A stretch of 64,000 nt of DNA from Siphonodentalium dalli (Eukaryota; Mollusca; Scaphopoda; Gadilida; Siphonodentaliidae). Positions 1-13,100 of this stretch are shown in pieces. Location: contig CP136063.1 in NCBI GenBank assembly GCA_032622095.1, positions 183,563,956 through 183,627,955 of the forward strand, given 5' to 3'. The translations under genes and the position numbers were made by a program. Within the stretch, counting starts at the first letter, position 1. Each line of letters opens with the position of its first letter. The notes beneath the pieces are model-generated. The model did no database searches and was not told the DNA's origin. It saw only the letters and a program-made list of their open reading frames with translations.

Positions 1-23
1 GTCAAGCTATGTGTTTATAATAT

Positions 24-300
24 CAGGGTTTCCGCTATTGGGGCAGTGGTTCCCTTTTAGGGTTCCTTTCCCCTAGCCCATATTTATTTTGTAAGTTTAA
101 ACTATAGTTATACCACAATTTCCGTACAATAATGACAACTTGCCACATTTTAATGTTCGGTGAGACAAAGGCCTTGAAAGGACTTGAATTTGTTTTACTA
201 GGGGTCTTGAAAACCTATCAAAATTATCTCAAAACGGCCTTGAAGAGCCTTGAATTTGACCCATTCTTTAGAGCAGGAAGCATGTTACTGGGTACTGATC
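24..300. mobile_element. hAT-like element fragment
   Basis: CAGGGTTTCCGCTATTGGGG at 25 onward and CCTTTCCCC at about 65 match the left end of the element at 30785. It is followed by two CCTTGAA..(G)ACTTGAATTTG blocks (170-250). The right end is not seen, so it is partial. The rest of 1-1030 shows nothing I recognise and is read as upstream intron. Confidence 0.5.
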
Positions 301-1030
301 TGCTCCATTGAGCTAGAAGTCAGTCAACATTCATAACTCAGAAATTAGTGTTTGGGAAATGGTGTATCTTGATATTTGAAACAGAATATCTTGTTAGATT
401 AACCTTTGCTTTATTGTAGATTTTAATAATGTTTATGATTAAAGGGCGGGTGGCCTCCATTGTCAGGTTATAATTTAGAAAATAACATTTATCAAGTTGT
501 GATAATTGCCTCAAGAATATACTAATACTATAGCATGATATGAATGTGATATTATTCACAAAACATGTAGGTCGAGTGTTGTTTAGTTTCTCGCAAAAAG
601 CGCAGTAAATTGTTTATAAGCAGTTAAGATATTGCATCATTTCCTTATTTGGATTCACGTGCATTATATGTCGGTTGTAAAACCCCTAATTTTGTGCGTC
701 TATGACTTGCAACTCAAAATCGTATCATTTGTAAATTCCTTATTTGGTATGTATTACCATTTATAGGTATGTGACATAATTACCTTAAGTTAGGAGAACA
801 TACTAACTGGATATACTAACTTATTTAATATTCTTTCTATTTATGGCGGTTTTAACTGATGTGACTATTTTAACAGCTATACCCACGACAAAAGCCGCTT
901 GTATCTTTAAACATACTTGACGTCTCTATATTTTGGATTTATTGTTTATTTATTAAATATTTTTGCCTCACCCTTATTGCGGCATAAAGTGGGTGTTCTT
1001 ATGATATGTTGTTTGTTTTACTACTAAAAG

Positions 1031-1168
1031 ATTGAAGAAGAAGAGAGAAATCGATGTTCGGCTGGTCTCTGGGAATCGAAGCTTGCGAGAATGACATTCT
1101 GGCATTTCTGCAGCGAAATATTCAAAAAGTATGATGTTACTGCTCAGACAGCTATGGAATATTTCCAG
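1031..1168 (+). CDS. SPG11: Spatacsin exon, most 5' in window (46 codons, phase 0/0)
   Basis: Open from an acceptor TTTTACTACTAAAAG to a donor CAG/GTAATT. It reads IEEEERNRCS...LWESKLARMTFWHFC then SEIFKKYDVTAQTAMEYFQ. The acidic start, the LW..KL..M.FW block and the AAxxFF-like end are what I expect for the spatacsin segment preceding the next exon, and phase 0 fits it. The acceptor has only a modest pyrimidine tract, so the 5' boundary is less sure than the donor. This exon is not as strongly recognisable as the later ones. Confidence 0.75.
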
Positions 1169-4100
1169 GTAATTATAAGATTTCAATTTTTCCACACCTG
1201 GCATTAAATGTATTTATTCCACACCCGTTGGCTTGAGACACGTGTATTTAACCGAATACGAGCTACTGAATATGTTTTATTGTATACAAATAGGTGTGCT
1301 GGAACTACTTTGAAACTGACATTGTTTCCAAAGAGCAATGACGCACATAACATCAACGATCTGCTTCGGGTGATAAACATATATTACCATTTTTTCATCA
1401 GAAATTCAGAATTAAATCACAATAAAGGTAGTTATTGTTCCATATGCATCTTGTTGATGTCAAATGACATACATGTTGTTCGCCTCAACCATGAAACCTG
1501 ATTTATAAAATAAAAGCATCACCACACATGACAATACAAGCCCTGCATGTGCCTAAATAAACCTGGTAAGCCTGTATTTTTAATGCATGGATCTTGGATG
1601 GGTGACTTGTAGTAAACACGGAACAACACATGTGTTAATGGGTTTGTTGATACAGCACTTGTACTATCACATTAGGATAGAACTCTAGGTTGCACCTCTC
1701 CTTCTATCCTTCCGAGCTAACACTCATGCCGTATCAACAAACCTATTAGCACAATCATGTCATTCTCTGTATGGACATGTATTCAATGGGATTCCTACCA
1801 ATAAATAAATATAAGTTTCCCACTTTGAGGAAAAAGTACAAGCTATATTACGTTGGTGTTGTTTGTCATTTAGAGAGATCACGGAAAGTATGTAATGCAA
1901 GTTCTATCACAAGTTTGATTGACAATTAATTTGAATTCACTCTCTGCGCAAACTATCTTCTGATGACAAAACATTTTGTATTACATGTATACACACACAT
2001 TATCCATGAATATTTCTTTGAATTCATGAAACTCATTAAATCAGATAATTTTTCACTCAGTTTTAAACCCTTTGTATACTAAATACTCATTGATTAGTTG
2101 TTCCTACAGGAAATGTTCAGATAATAAGTTCAACAAATGACCATAGTTATGGAATAAGAGAAGCTGTCACAATCTTATCTGAACATTTCCCTCCAAAGAA
2201 TATAAATCCTTCTGCACTTGTTTTTTTGTCATACTGTCATCTTATCATTTCACCTGAACATCCCTCCAGATAAATAACAGACTATTCCAATGAATACATT
2301 TGTACCTGAATGTGAGAATCCATTTAGTATTGAAATGGTTGAAGACACTCACTGAGGGATGAGTTAAAAATAGTAGTGCACACATTTAAAAAAATTGTAT
2401 ACACTTTATGTATCATACGACAAAGAAACAAACACATATTGCACCAACAGCACATTTTTAAAATTGGATATGGCTCATTTGAATGTCAACTTTCGAGTTT
2501 ACATACTTTTAGTCAAACTGTCATAAGGTCTGTGGAGCTGATGAGCTCCTTGTGACGATAACCAGTTCAAAACGACATTGTTAGGAAAGCGCAGATACAA
2601 ATGTTAGATCCACAATCCTGTGAAATATATTCTTCAATTTCATATTGAAACAGGTGGAAACCCTGGACTGTCCCGGTGATCTGTGAATTGTAAATATATT
2701 TTCTATGATTTTATGCCAATAGAGGTGGAGAGATTGGACTGTCCCAGCGATCTGTGAATTGAAAATTTATTTTCTCCTATTTCGTGCATATAGAGGTTGA
2801 AACCCTGGACTGTCCTGGCCAGGCCTTTATATTACTCAAAATTCTAGTCGATAAACGTTGTTCCCAAGATATGGAAATGTGCCCAAAATAAAGATGAGAA
2901 TGGAATTCTGCCATGTTTATATACCTGGAGTACTGATAAACACTGAACTGTCGATTTCCGTATTTATAATCAATGAAAATTTATCCTGGAATTGTTAATT
3001 CTTGGGAATCGACTGCAACAATTTCAAGTTTTTTGGTTTTGAAATTTCATGATCATAGGAGGCCAAACTATGGTTCGCCCTGATGTGCCCAAATTACACT
3101 AATCTAAAGGACTCCTGACGATCTGTAAATTGTAAATATATCTTCACTGACTTCATGTAGAGAAAGGTGGATACCCTGGACTGTCCTGGCGATCTGTGAA
3201 TTGTAAATGTATTTTCACTGTCTTCACGTAGAGACCCTGGACTGTCCTGGCGATCTGTGAATTGTAAATATATTTTCACTGTCTTCACGTAGAGACCCTG
3301 GACTGTCCTGGCGATCTGTGAATTGTAAATGTATTTTCACTGTCTTCACGTAGAGACCCTGGACTGTCCTGGCGATCTGTGAATTGTAAATATATTTTCA
3401 CTGACTTCATATAGAGACAGGTGGAGAGCATGGACTGTCCCGCAGATCTGTGAATTGTAAATATAATTTCTCTCTTCTATATAGAGACAGGTGGAACACT
3501 TGAACTGTCCTGGCGACCGTGCTTCTCTCTATGGTGTAATGCTCGCCTGTCTGAAGGAATACAAGGAGATCGGAGAGAACAAAACAGTTATCGCCAGCGA
3601 GATATACAGAAATATGTGGCAGTGTAAAATACAGGCGAAGGTTAAAGACATGCAGGTTTGTGAGAGAATCTCTCATATAATGCTAGACCAAACTAAATTG
3701 AAATAGATTTAGTAGCACCCATGTTTGGGTCCACACTTGCTTAGGCATTGCCCCAGATGTGCTAGAAATTTAATTCAACGAAGCATCGATATCATGAATG
3801 GATAACTTCACATGTTTAATTATTGATGTTATTTCCATTTTTTTTTTTTAATGTTGCCATTAGCCCTCCAAAACCGGAAGCAGGATGGGGTGCTATTGTT
3901 TATGCTACCTCAAATAGAGTATTATTGTGGGGGGGGGGGGGGGGGGGGGGGGTAACTGCCAGTTTAGCCTGTGTTAAATATGACATTACTGATTTGATGT
4001 TTTAATTATTTTGCAAACAACACCTGTGATATTATTGCAGGAAATAACAGAGGAAGAAGGCAAAATAGATGAGATATTCCAGATGTACAGCAGTGAAAAA

Positions 4101-7100
4101 CAGAAGAAAGATATCGTCAACAAGTCAGAGTTGCTTCACTTTGGAAAAATGCCAACAAAAGAAATGCAAGAGTTCTCCTTTACCACGGATGTGAGTTGGA
4201 ATTTAACTCTTGGAGCTTCCTGAAATTTTGCGAAAACCCTGTGCCAATGCAGTCTCTTATATATGCGAGTCTCCCATAGGGAGCCTCGCATATATAAGAG
4301 AATACATTGGCGCAACAATATTTACATTGTCTTTGTAAGCCAGTGCATTCTCTTATATATGCAAGGCTCATTACGAGAGACTTCCATAGGGAGCCTCGCA
4401 TATATAAGAGAATAGAATGGCCAAACAATATTTACCTTGATCTTGTAAGCCAGTGCATTCTATTATATATGCGAGGCTCCCTATAGGAGACTCGCATAAT
4501 ATAAGAGAATGCACTGACACAGGATCTTTATTGCTGCTCCCATAATGAAAGGGTTAATAAGATATTGATAGGAAATTTGGGTCGAAGTGTCAGATTGACT
4601 CTCTCATCTTTTATTTTTGTTTCGTTTCCAGGAGCGTCAGGCATTAGACATCCTCATCAGTGATTTGCTGAGGAACGGAAAGATCTCAGACAGCTGCCGT
4701 GTTGCTACTTTATTTGGTCACCAAAGTCAAGATTTAGCTATAATACTGGTAGGGGGAAAGTTCAGTCGTAGTTTAACTCTGCACTTTAACTATAAGGCCA
4801 AATAAATAAAAAATACTGTGTTCGCAGGCACCTCACTCGTCACCAAAATGAGGGCCTCATCAAAAATAATTATGTGCAATTTTCAAAAATAATTCTCCAA
4901 TTTATCCACAATTTGATATTTGGCCATAGACTAATCGATTGGTAATTCACAATAAGAATATTGGGTTACTTACAGTGCGGCATGGTATAATATTCAAACT
5001 GCAGATTGATTTCTGAATAATTATAGAAATTAATGTGGAGAAAGCTATTTAAATACTAGAATTGAATGTAGTTTGAGTGTGTTTTATTGAGGGGTATGTC
5101 AATGGCCGTTGGAACACATTTAGTGTGAACTGCAACGCAATGTGCCCAACAGCCACAGCGCTACAACACACTCAAACTACATTATTTTTTTAACCCTCTC
5201 ATGACTGGAGCATCCTGAAATGTTGTGAAAACCTTGTGGCAATGCATTCTCTTTTATATGCAAGTCTCCCATACGGAGCCTCGCATATATAAGAGAATAC
5301 ATTGACCTAACAATATTTACCTTGACCTTCTAAACCAGTGCATTCTCATATATGCGAGGCTCCCTATGGGAGACTCGCATAATTATCCCCCGCCAAATTG
5401 AAAATTTGCGGGGGATATAGGAATGGGTTCTGTCCGTCCATCCGTCGTTCCATCTGTATGTCTGTCTGTCCGTCCCGAATTTGTAAGAGTAATAACTTGA
5501 ACAAATGTCAACGGATTTCAAAGAATTTTGGTATATGAGTTCACATGACCAGTATCTAGAACGAGTTCGCAAACCAGGTCCGGCTGGATATTTTCAGCAG
5601 AGTTATTGGACTTTGTTTATTATTTTTGTCGAATTTACCAAATACCAAATAGACGACGTCACAGGGCTCATTTCCACAAATCTCAATGGATTTCAAAGAT
5701 ATTCGGTATATGTGTTCACCTGACCATTACCTAGAATGAGTAGGCAAGCCAGGTCCGGCCAGATATTTTTACCGGAGTTATTGGACTTTGTTTATTATTT
5801 TTGTCGAATTTACTAAATAGCAAATAGACGACATCACAGGGCTTATTTCAACAAATCTCAACGGATTTCAAAGATATTTGGTATATGAATTCACCTGACC
5901 ATTACCTAGAACGAGTTTGTCGAATTTACCAAATAGTTCGCAAACCAGGTCCGGCCGGATATTTTAAGCGGACTTTGTTTATTTTTTTGTGTGCAAATTG
6001 ACAACATCACAGGGCTCATTTCCACAAATGTCAACGGATTTCAAAGATTTTTGGTATATGAGTTCACATGACCAGTATCTAGAATGAGGTTCACATGACC
6101 AGTATCTAGAATGAGGTCACAAACCAGGTCCGGTCGGATATTTTCAGCAGAGTTATTGGACTTTGTTTATTTTTTTGTGTCACAGGGCTCATTTCCACAA
6201 ATGTTAACGGATTTAAAAGATTTTTGGTATACGAGTTCACATGACCAGTATCTAGAACGATTTCTCAAACCAGGTCCGGCCGGATATTTTCAGCAGAGTT
6301 ATTGAACTTTGGTAGTTATTGGTATATTCATTCCCATGACCAGTACATAAAATGAGTTCGCAAGCCAGGCTTTTTGACAAAATCTCACCTCTTGTTTAGC
6401 ACATACTGAGAACGCAAACATTATTGACAATGCACTTCCCCAACTGCACATTTCGGCGGGGGATACAGCCGTCTGCGACTGCTTGTTAAATAAGAGAATA
6501 CATTGGCACAGGATCTTTAATGCTGCACCAGCACAGCTCCCATCAGAAAAGGGTTAAATAGCTCTGCAATTTAATTATAATACATGTAGGAGAAAAGTTA
6601 TTCTTCTTAGCTCCTCCTCAAATCTATTATCTTTCATTTCAGACATGTATCAGGTTGAGTATTAGAGCCATTGATATCACAGAAATGGACCCGGAGGTCC
6701 GGAAGCTGTTAACGATAACACCTGAGAAGTCTCTCAAACTCATGAGAAGTTCATCACTCAGTCTAGCGAGGCCATCGTCAAGTAGGTTTACCACAGATGA
6801 GACCGATTTAAATGTTTGTAGATTTTACTCTAATAAATATAGACCTTCATTGGTTCCAATTTTGACTGGATTTAAGATCACTAACTACTATCTTTGTTGC
6901 CTCTACTTAGTGGAAAACACACTATTTTAACCACAGTATGAGCCAAATTGTGTATTATACAGCTGACAGAGATGCTATTACTTTACCAAAATCAGATTGA
7001 AGTTCCCCAGAAATAGAAACTCAACAGAAGGGAAAAAGTAACTAAAACAATTTTAATAGATACTTCCCAGAAGATGAGGCCTGAGCAGAATGAGGTTCCC

Positions 7101-10100
7101 AGAGGGTGAATTTTGTGACGCTATCTTGCTAAATTCACCCTATGATGACCTTATTCTGCAAATGTCAGACACACTAAATTCAGGCCTGACTACCGTCTTT
7201 GAGAGCATTGACAATATAACAGATAAATTTTGAAATGAGAAAACTGTCACTGCACATGTACACTAATGAGATTGGCAAATCCGTAAACTAAGTCTATCCG
7301 GTATGTTACTCAAACATAAGTGTAAACCATAAAGCAGTAAAGTATTGACAATTGATCACGAAAAGGATGACCTAATAGCAGCTAAATATCATGGATGTTT
7401 TATAAGTACAGTAATGTCCTAAATAATCGACTCCTTAACCACAGCAGAATTATGGATAACTTTTCACCATTTATTTGGAAATATGGCTTGTTGCCATTCA
7501 TCGGAAAGCTCTCAGTGAGAGCTTTCCGATGAATGGCAACAGGCCATATTTCCGACTAAATCCTGAAAAATTACCCATAAATCTGCTGTGGTTAAGGAGA
7601 CAATTATTTCGGGTATTACTGTAAGCATGTGTGACAAATTACTATTCAAACACACGGGTGAGCAACTACTGATTAACTGTTAATTAGTGTAAGGTTAACC
7701 CTTCCATGACTGGTGCTTCCTGAAATTCTTGCGAAAACCATGTGCCAATGCATTCTCTTATAAATGTGAGCCCCCATAGGGAGCCTCGCATAAAGAAGAC
7801 AATACATTGGCCTAACAATATTTACCTTGTCTTTGTAAGCCAGCACATTCTCTTATATATGCAAGGCTCATTATGGGAGACTCCCATAGGGAACCTTGCA
7901 TATATAAGAGAATACATTGGCCAAACAATATTTATCTAGACCTTGTAAGCCAGTTCATTCTCTTAAATATGCTAGGCTCCCTTTGATAGACACAAGCACA
8001 CAATCTTTAATGCTGCACCAGTGCAACTCCCGTCACAAAAGGGTTAAAGTGATCTGGTGATATGCAGAGTGGTAATTGCTGGCATATGCTTAAAACTTTT
8101 TGGCTGATAAGTTTGTCATTTTCGAAAAACATCTGGCCATTGGCCAATTTGGCAGACAGCACAAACACTTGTTTTATGACACATATAGAAATTATCCACT
8201 TATGCTACTGATGTTTCAGCTTCAAGCCTTTTAGACGTGAGCTCATCAACTGTACACATTGTTCCTGCTGAGAATGATCAAATCGTCATGACGATGGAAA
8301 GTCTCTTACGTCATTGTGATGAGGGTTATCAATGCTGCTTGAGAGTTATCACTATGTACAAGATAGCATGTGTAGGTACATATAGTTATGCAGATTGAAC
8401 ACAATGGGAACAATAAACAAATTATATAAATCACAATTATAAGTTTCTGATTCAACCACAATTGTGTTTATCCCTTTCATGATGAGAGTTGCGCTGATGC
8501 AGCATTAAAGATCCTGTGCCAGTGCATTCTCTTATATATGCGAGGCGCTCTATGGAGCCTCACATATATAAGAGAATGCACTGGCTTACAGTGTCAATGT
8601 AAATGTTGTTAGGCCAATGTATTCTCTTATATATGTGAGGCTCCATATGGGAGACTCGCATAAGAGAATGCATTGGATCAGGTTTGTCATAAAAGTTCAA
8701 AGCTCCAGTCAAGAAAGGGTTCAATCACAATTTATAAGTTTCTGATTCAAACCCAATGTGTTTTTACAACACAGTCACATCAGACAATTAAGATTATTCC
8801 TTAAAGCTTCCCAATGTGTTGATGATTATCAAAATATTTTTTCAATGCTTTCACCTTTTCCAAGGTTTAAATTCAAGTTTTGCTTAAATTTGGTATCTTA
8901 ATGGATTAATTGGACATTTACTATATCAGTAATGTTTACATAAAAGTGTTTTTGATATGTGAAATCTCATTATGTGGTGAGCTTTTCTTATATTACAGGG
9001 TCCAGCCTGGAGGGCGACCTGGGAGACATCTTCTTCCTAAAATGTGCCACTTCTTTCTCTTTTTGTTCTAATGAGAAATTATTTCACTCTCATATACCAG
9101 TTTGCATATTTCAAATCAACATTTATGTATTTACTGACTATAATATTGTACTTATTCATTATCTGCATGGTAAATCAAATTGGTACTTGTATTGCATGTG
9201 ATATTGTCATTATAATTACCATGTTGTTTTCATCGTTCATAAAGCACATGAGTGTATTTTGCACTAATCCATGCCTCAGTCCCCCTTTAAATGAAATTCT
9301 ATATAGCTATTGTCAATTCAAGCAACTGGATCATCACTAAACCCCTAACCAAATATCCAACTTGGTGTTTTCCGAGATGATATAGTCACCTGTGATAAAC
9401 GTTCTTTTATTAATCTTAGGTTCTTGGTGTTACTTATGAGGATATAGTCACCTGCGATGAAATCAAAGTCCTTGATTCACTTCTAAAAATGGGTCTGTCT
9501 CAAAGATTCCTGCTAGCTAAGGATTTCCTGTCAACAGGATCGCTCGGTGACAAAGAGGTGATTCATTCCTTTTATCTCTTTCATTCCTCAATAAATTCTT
9601 CCACCTGAATGGATTCTTCCATTCAGTAATAGAAGTATTTATTCCAAGCTTTTTCCTAGAATTTCAGTCTTCTTGCTGTTCCATATTTACAAATCTGTAT
9701 GAAACGGACCCCGTTGACATCACATGACATAAATGACGTTCGCATCAACCATGAAACCGGAACTATCACATAAAAGCATCACACATGACAAAACAAAACA
9801 TCACACATGACAAAACAAGTGAATTAAACAATACAGACTTACAAGGTTAATTCAGGTAGATACAGGATCTACCTGAATTAACCTTGTAAGTCTGTATTGT
9901 TTAATTCACTGATTATAGGACGGGTGGCATGTAATAAACACAGAACGACACGTGCATTAATGGGTTTGTTGTTATGGCAAAGTGCCATCGTACCATCACG
10001 GAAGGATAGAATTTGAGGCTAATGTTCTATCCTTCTGCGCTTGAACTCGTGTCATATCAGCAAACCCATTGACAAACTCGTGTTGTTCTGTTTATTTATT

Positions 10101-13100
10101 ATATGCTGTACATTGAATACATTGAAATAGCTCTAAATGGCCTGAAAATAGACGGCGTATCAATCTCTTGTCCCTGCGAGCAAATAGATTATTATACCCC
10201 CATGAGAGGCATGACCAAACGAAATGGTGGGTATACTGGATTACATGCATCCGATCCTCTGTCCATTCATCCGAGCAGATATCTCAACCACGGGTTGTCC
10301 GATCTCGATGAAATTTAGCATGGATGTTCAATCGTTTTGTTAGGTTTTTCCGTTCTAGTTGTTATCTGCTTTTCATGTTCATCTTCATAGTGTTACTCCT
10401 GGCGAATCACGGTCTCCAGTGTTCGCGCTGGACCGAAAAAAACTTTAGCCAAAAGTTTAGCCAAATGAAAATTTTATTAGCCAAATGAAAAAAACTTTAG
10501 CCAAATGTTTTTTAGCCAAATTAAAAAAAACTATGGCCAAATTAAATCATCGTTTTCTGGTCGGTTCACAATTAATGACTAAAACGTCAAATCTAACAGA
10601 CACAGGTAAAATACACAATAATTTAACTAATTTTGATGAACTAGAAATATTTGTATATATCTCATTTATTAAAAATTTATCAATCTTTATGTGAAAGAGT
10701 GATTGGGGGGGGGGGGGGGGTGGGTAACCCGGGATTGTCCTTCTTAATGTCATAATTGTTTTGTTTTATATCAATATCTTTTTTTAAATCATTAAACATT
10801 AATTATCCTTGCGAAAATATTTAAGTGACATCTGGAAACTAATAACTTAATATTGTTACGCCATTATCAAATTGCAATCTGTCATAAAAGCATGCATATT
10901 ATTTTGAATGTATCGGTATTGACGACAAATAGCCACAACATATCTGTCGTGATTCACATTTGGCTGATTAAGCTATTGTCTTACACTTGGTGCTCATGTA
11001 CCTTGACAGTCATAAATACAATGTCATCATACACATGCACTGTGCAGCAGTCCCGTGAGTGACCAGACAGACAATGGGGGATTAGCGGATTAAATGTAAA
11101 ATAATGATTTTTTGCTGTTTCGTGCAGAGTGACGGTTTTCCCTTTGTACTGTCCGCGATCGGGTTTCCCTTTGTACAGTCGGCGATATATTCACACTTAC
11201 GATGTTTTCGGACTAGATCGTTCACATCACAGAATTGAAAACCCACTTGCCAAAAATTCATGCTTTCAGTCTCCATTTGGGGTCAAAAAAAGTTTAGCCA
11301 AAAGTTTAGCCAAATGAAATTTTTATTAGCCAAATTCAAAAAAGATTAGCCATTGGCTAATTTGGCTACCGACAGCGCGAACACTGACGGTCTTACGCTC
11401 CAACTAAAAGAATACACCAAGAAACCACCAGACTAATTATGATCCCCATAACGAGTTATATTAGTGAACATCCATAACGAGTTATGGGGGGGTATATAGG
11501 AATTAGCTCATCCGTCTATCCGTCGGGGCATCTGTCAATATCTTTCAAGCTTGGCACAGACAAACTGCCGTTCCCTAAATGAACTAGTCGTCAGCAAGTC
11601 TTTTGTCATCAAAGGGTATGTGGTGAATCAAGCTGATACTGTTGCACCTTTTAAAATACCCTCTATAAATGTCATCAATCATCTATATATATATTTTGAG
11701 ACTTCCGTATATATATATGTGTGTGTGTGTATATGTGTGGGTACTTCATAGAATCGGAAACGCGTGGACGGATTGAGCTCAAATTTCGTATATAAGTGTA
11801 AAAACACACGGGGATCGTCGACGTCGCATTTTGGACAAGCTCTGACCACTCCTTCACCCTTAAAGTGCGACCTTTGTTTGGATAAATGGGTTTTGCTATC
11901 GATTCGCTCGCGATCCAAGAGGCATAACTCTACATTTTTTTATATCTGTATATGTATATTTTTATATCCATATTCACTTCAAACTGCTAAACCCGTTGAG
12001 TCAAAACTTGCTAATACCTCGCAAAATATAGAATTTACATTTTCTGATATATACATTTTTTGTTACGGCTGAAAATCTTAGTCTATTTCCGAAACATTCA
12101 GATTTTAAAATATAAACTTACACACCACAAGTCCTGCTAACTGACGCAGCTATATGGCTGCTGAAATTTAAGTGAATCCGAGGCACTGCGATACGTCCCG
12201 AATCTGACGGGACTTCCACTGCCCCAAACCGTGAACGCCAACGACATTGTTGGCGAGAAAATAGCCCCCAAGCCGTAAATATCAACAACGACGACATTGT
12301 TGGCGAGAAAATAATTAGTTAAAATTACTAAATACACGCAATCCTATTTTCCCTATACGGCAATGTGAGATTTTTCGGGTAGCCCCGAGCCGTGATGCCA
12401 ACAACAACGACCCGAAGCCCTGAATGCCAACAACAACGACATCATCGGGTCAGTTTTTTAAGTGAATCCGAGGCACTGCGATACGTCCTGAATCTGACGG
12501 GACTTCCACTGCCCCAAACCGTGAACGCCAACGACATTGTTGGCGAGAAAATAGCCCCCAAGCCGTAAATATCAACAACAACGACATTGTTGGCAAGAAA
12601 ATAATTAGTTAAAATTACTAAATACTCGCAATCCTCTTTTCCCTATACGGCAATGTGATATTTTTCGGGTAGCCCCGAGCCGTGATGCCAACAACAACGA
12701 CCCGAAGCCCTGAATGCCAACAACAACGACATCATCGGGTCAGTTTTTTAAGTGAATCCGAGGCACTGCGATATGTCCCAAATCTGACGGGACTTCCACT
12801 GCCCCAAACCGTGAACGCCAACGACATTGTTGGCAAAAAAATAGCCCCCAAGCCGTAAATATCAACAACAACGACATTGTTGGCAAGAAAATAATTAGTT
12901 AAAATTACTAATACCCGCAATCCTCTTTTCCCTATACGGCAATGTGATATTTTTCGGGTAGCCCCGAGCCGTGATGCCAACAACAACGACCCGAAGCCCT
13001 GAATGCCAACAACAACGACATCATCGGGTCAGTTTTTTAAGTGAATCCGAGGCACTGCGATATGTCCCGAATCTGACGGGACTTCCACTGCCCCAAACCG

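Noticed and set aside
2525-2560. CTGATGAGCTCC as a hammerhead ribozyme core
   Set aside because: The required GAAA on the far side of stem II and a cleavage-site stem are absent.
4237-4520. Regularly spaced palindromes suggesting a CRISPR array
   Set aside because: Eukaryotic context, unequal spacing, and the units are the hairpins of a TTAA-bounded MITE.
8959-9340. Exon-like ORF after TTATATTACAG reading GSSLEGDLGDIFFLKC
   Set aside because: Spatacsin exons 8220-8371 and 9420-9557 join directly in phase and in alignment, and the same DNA recurs at 19911, so this is a dispersed repeat.
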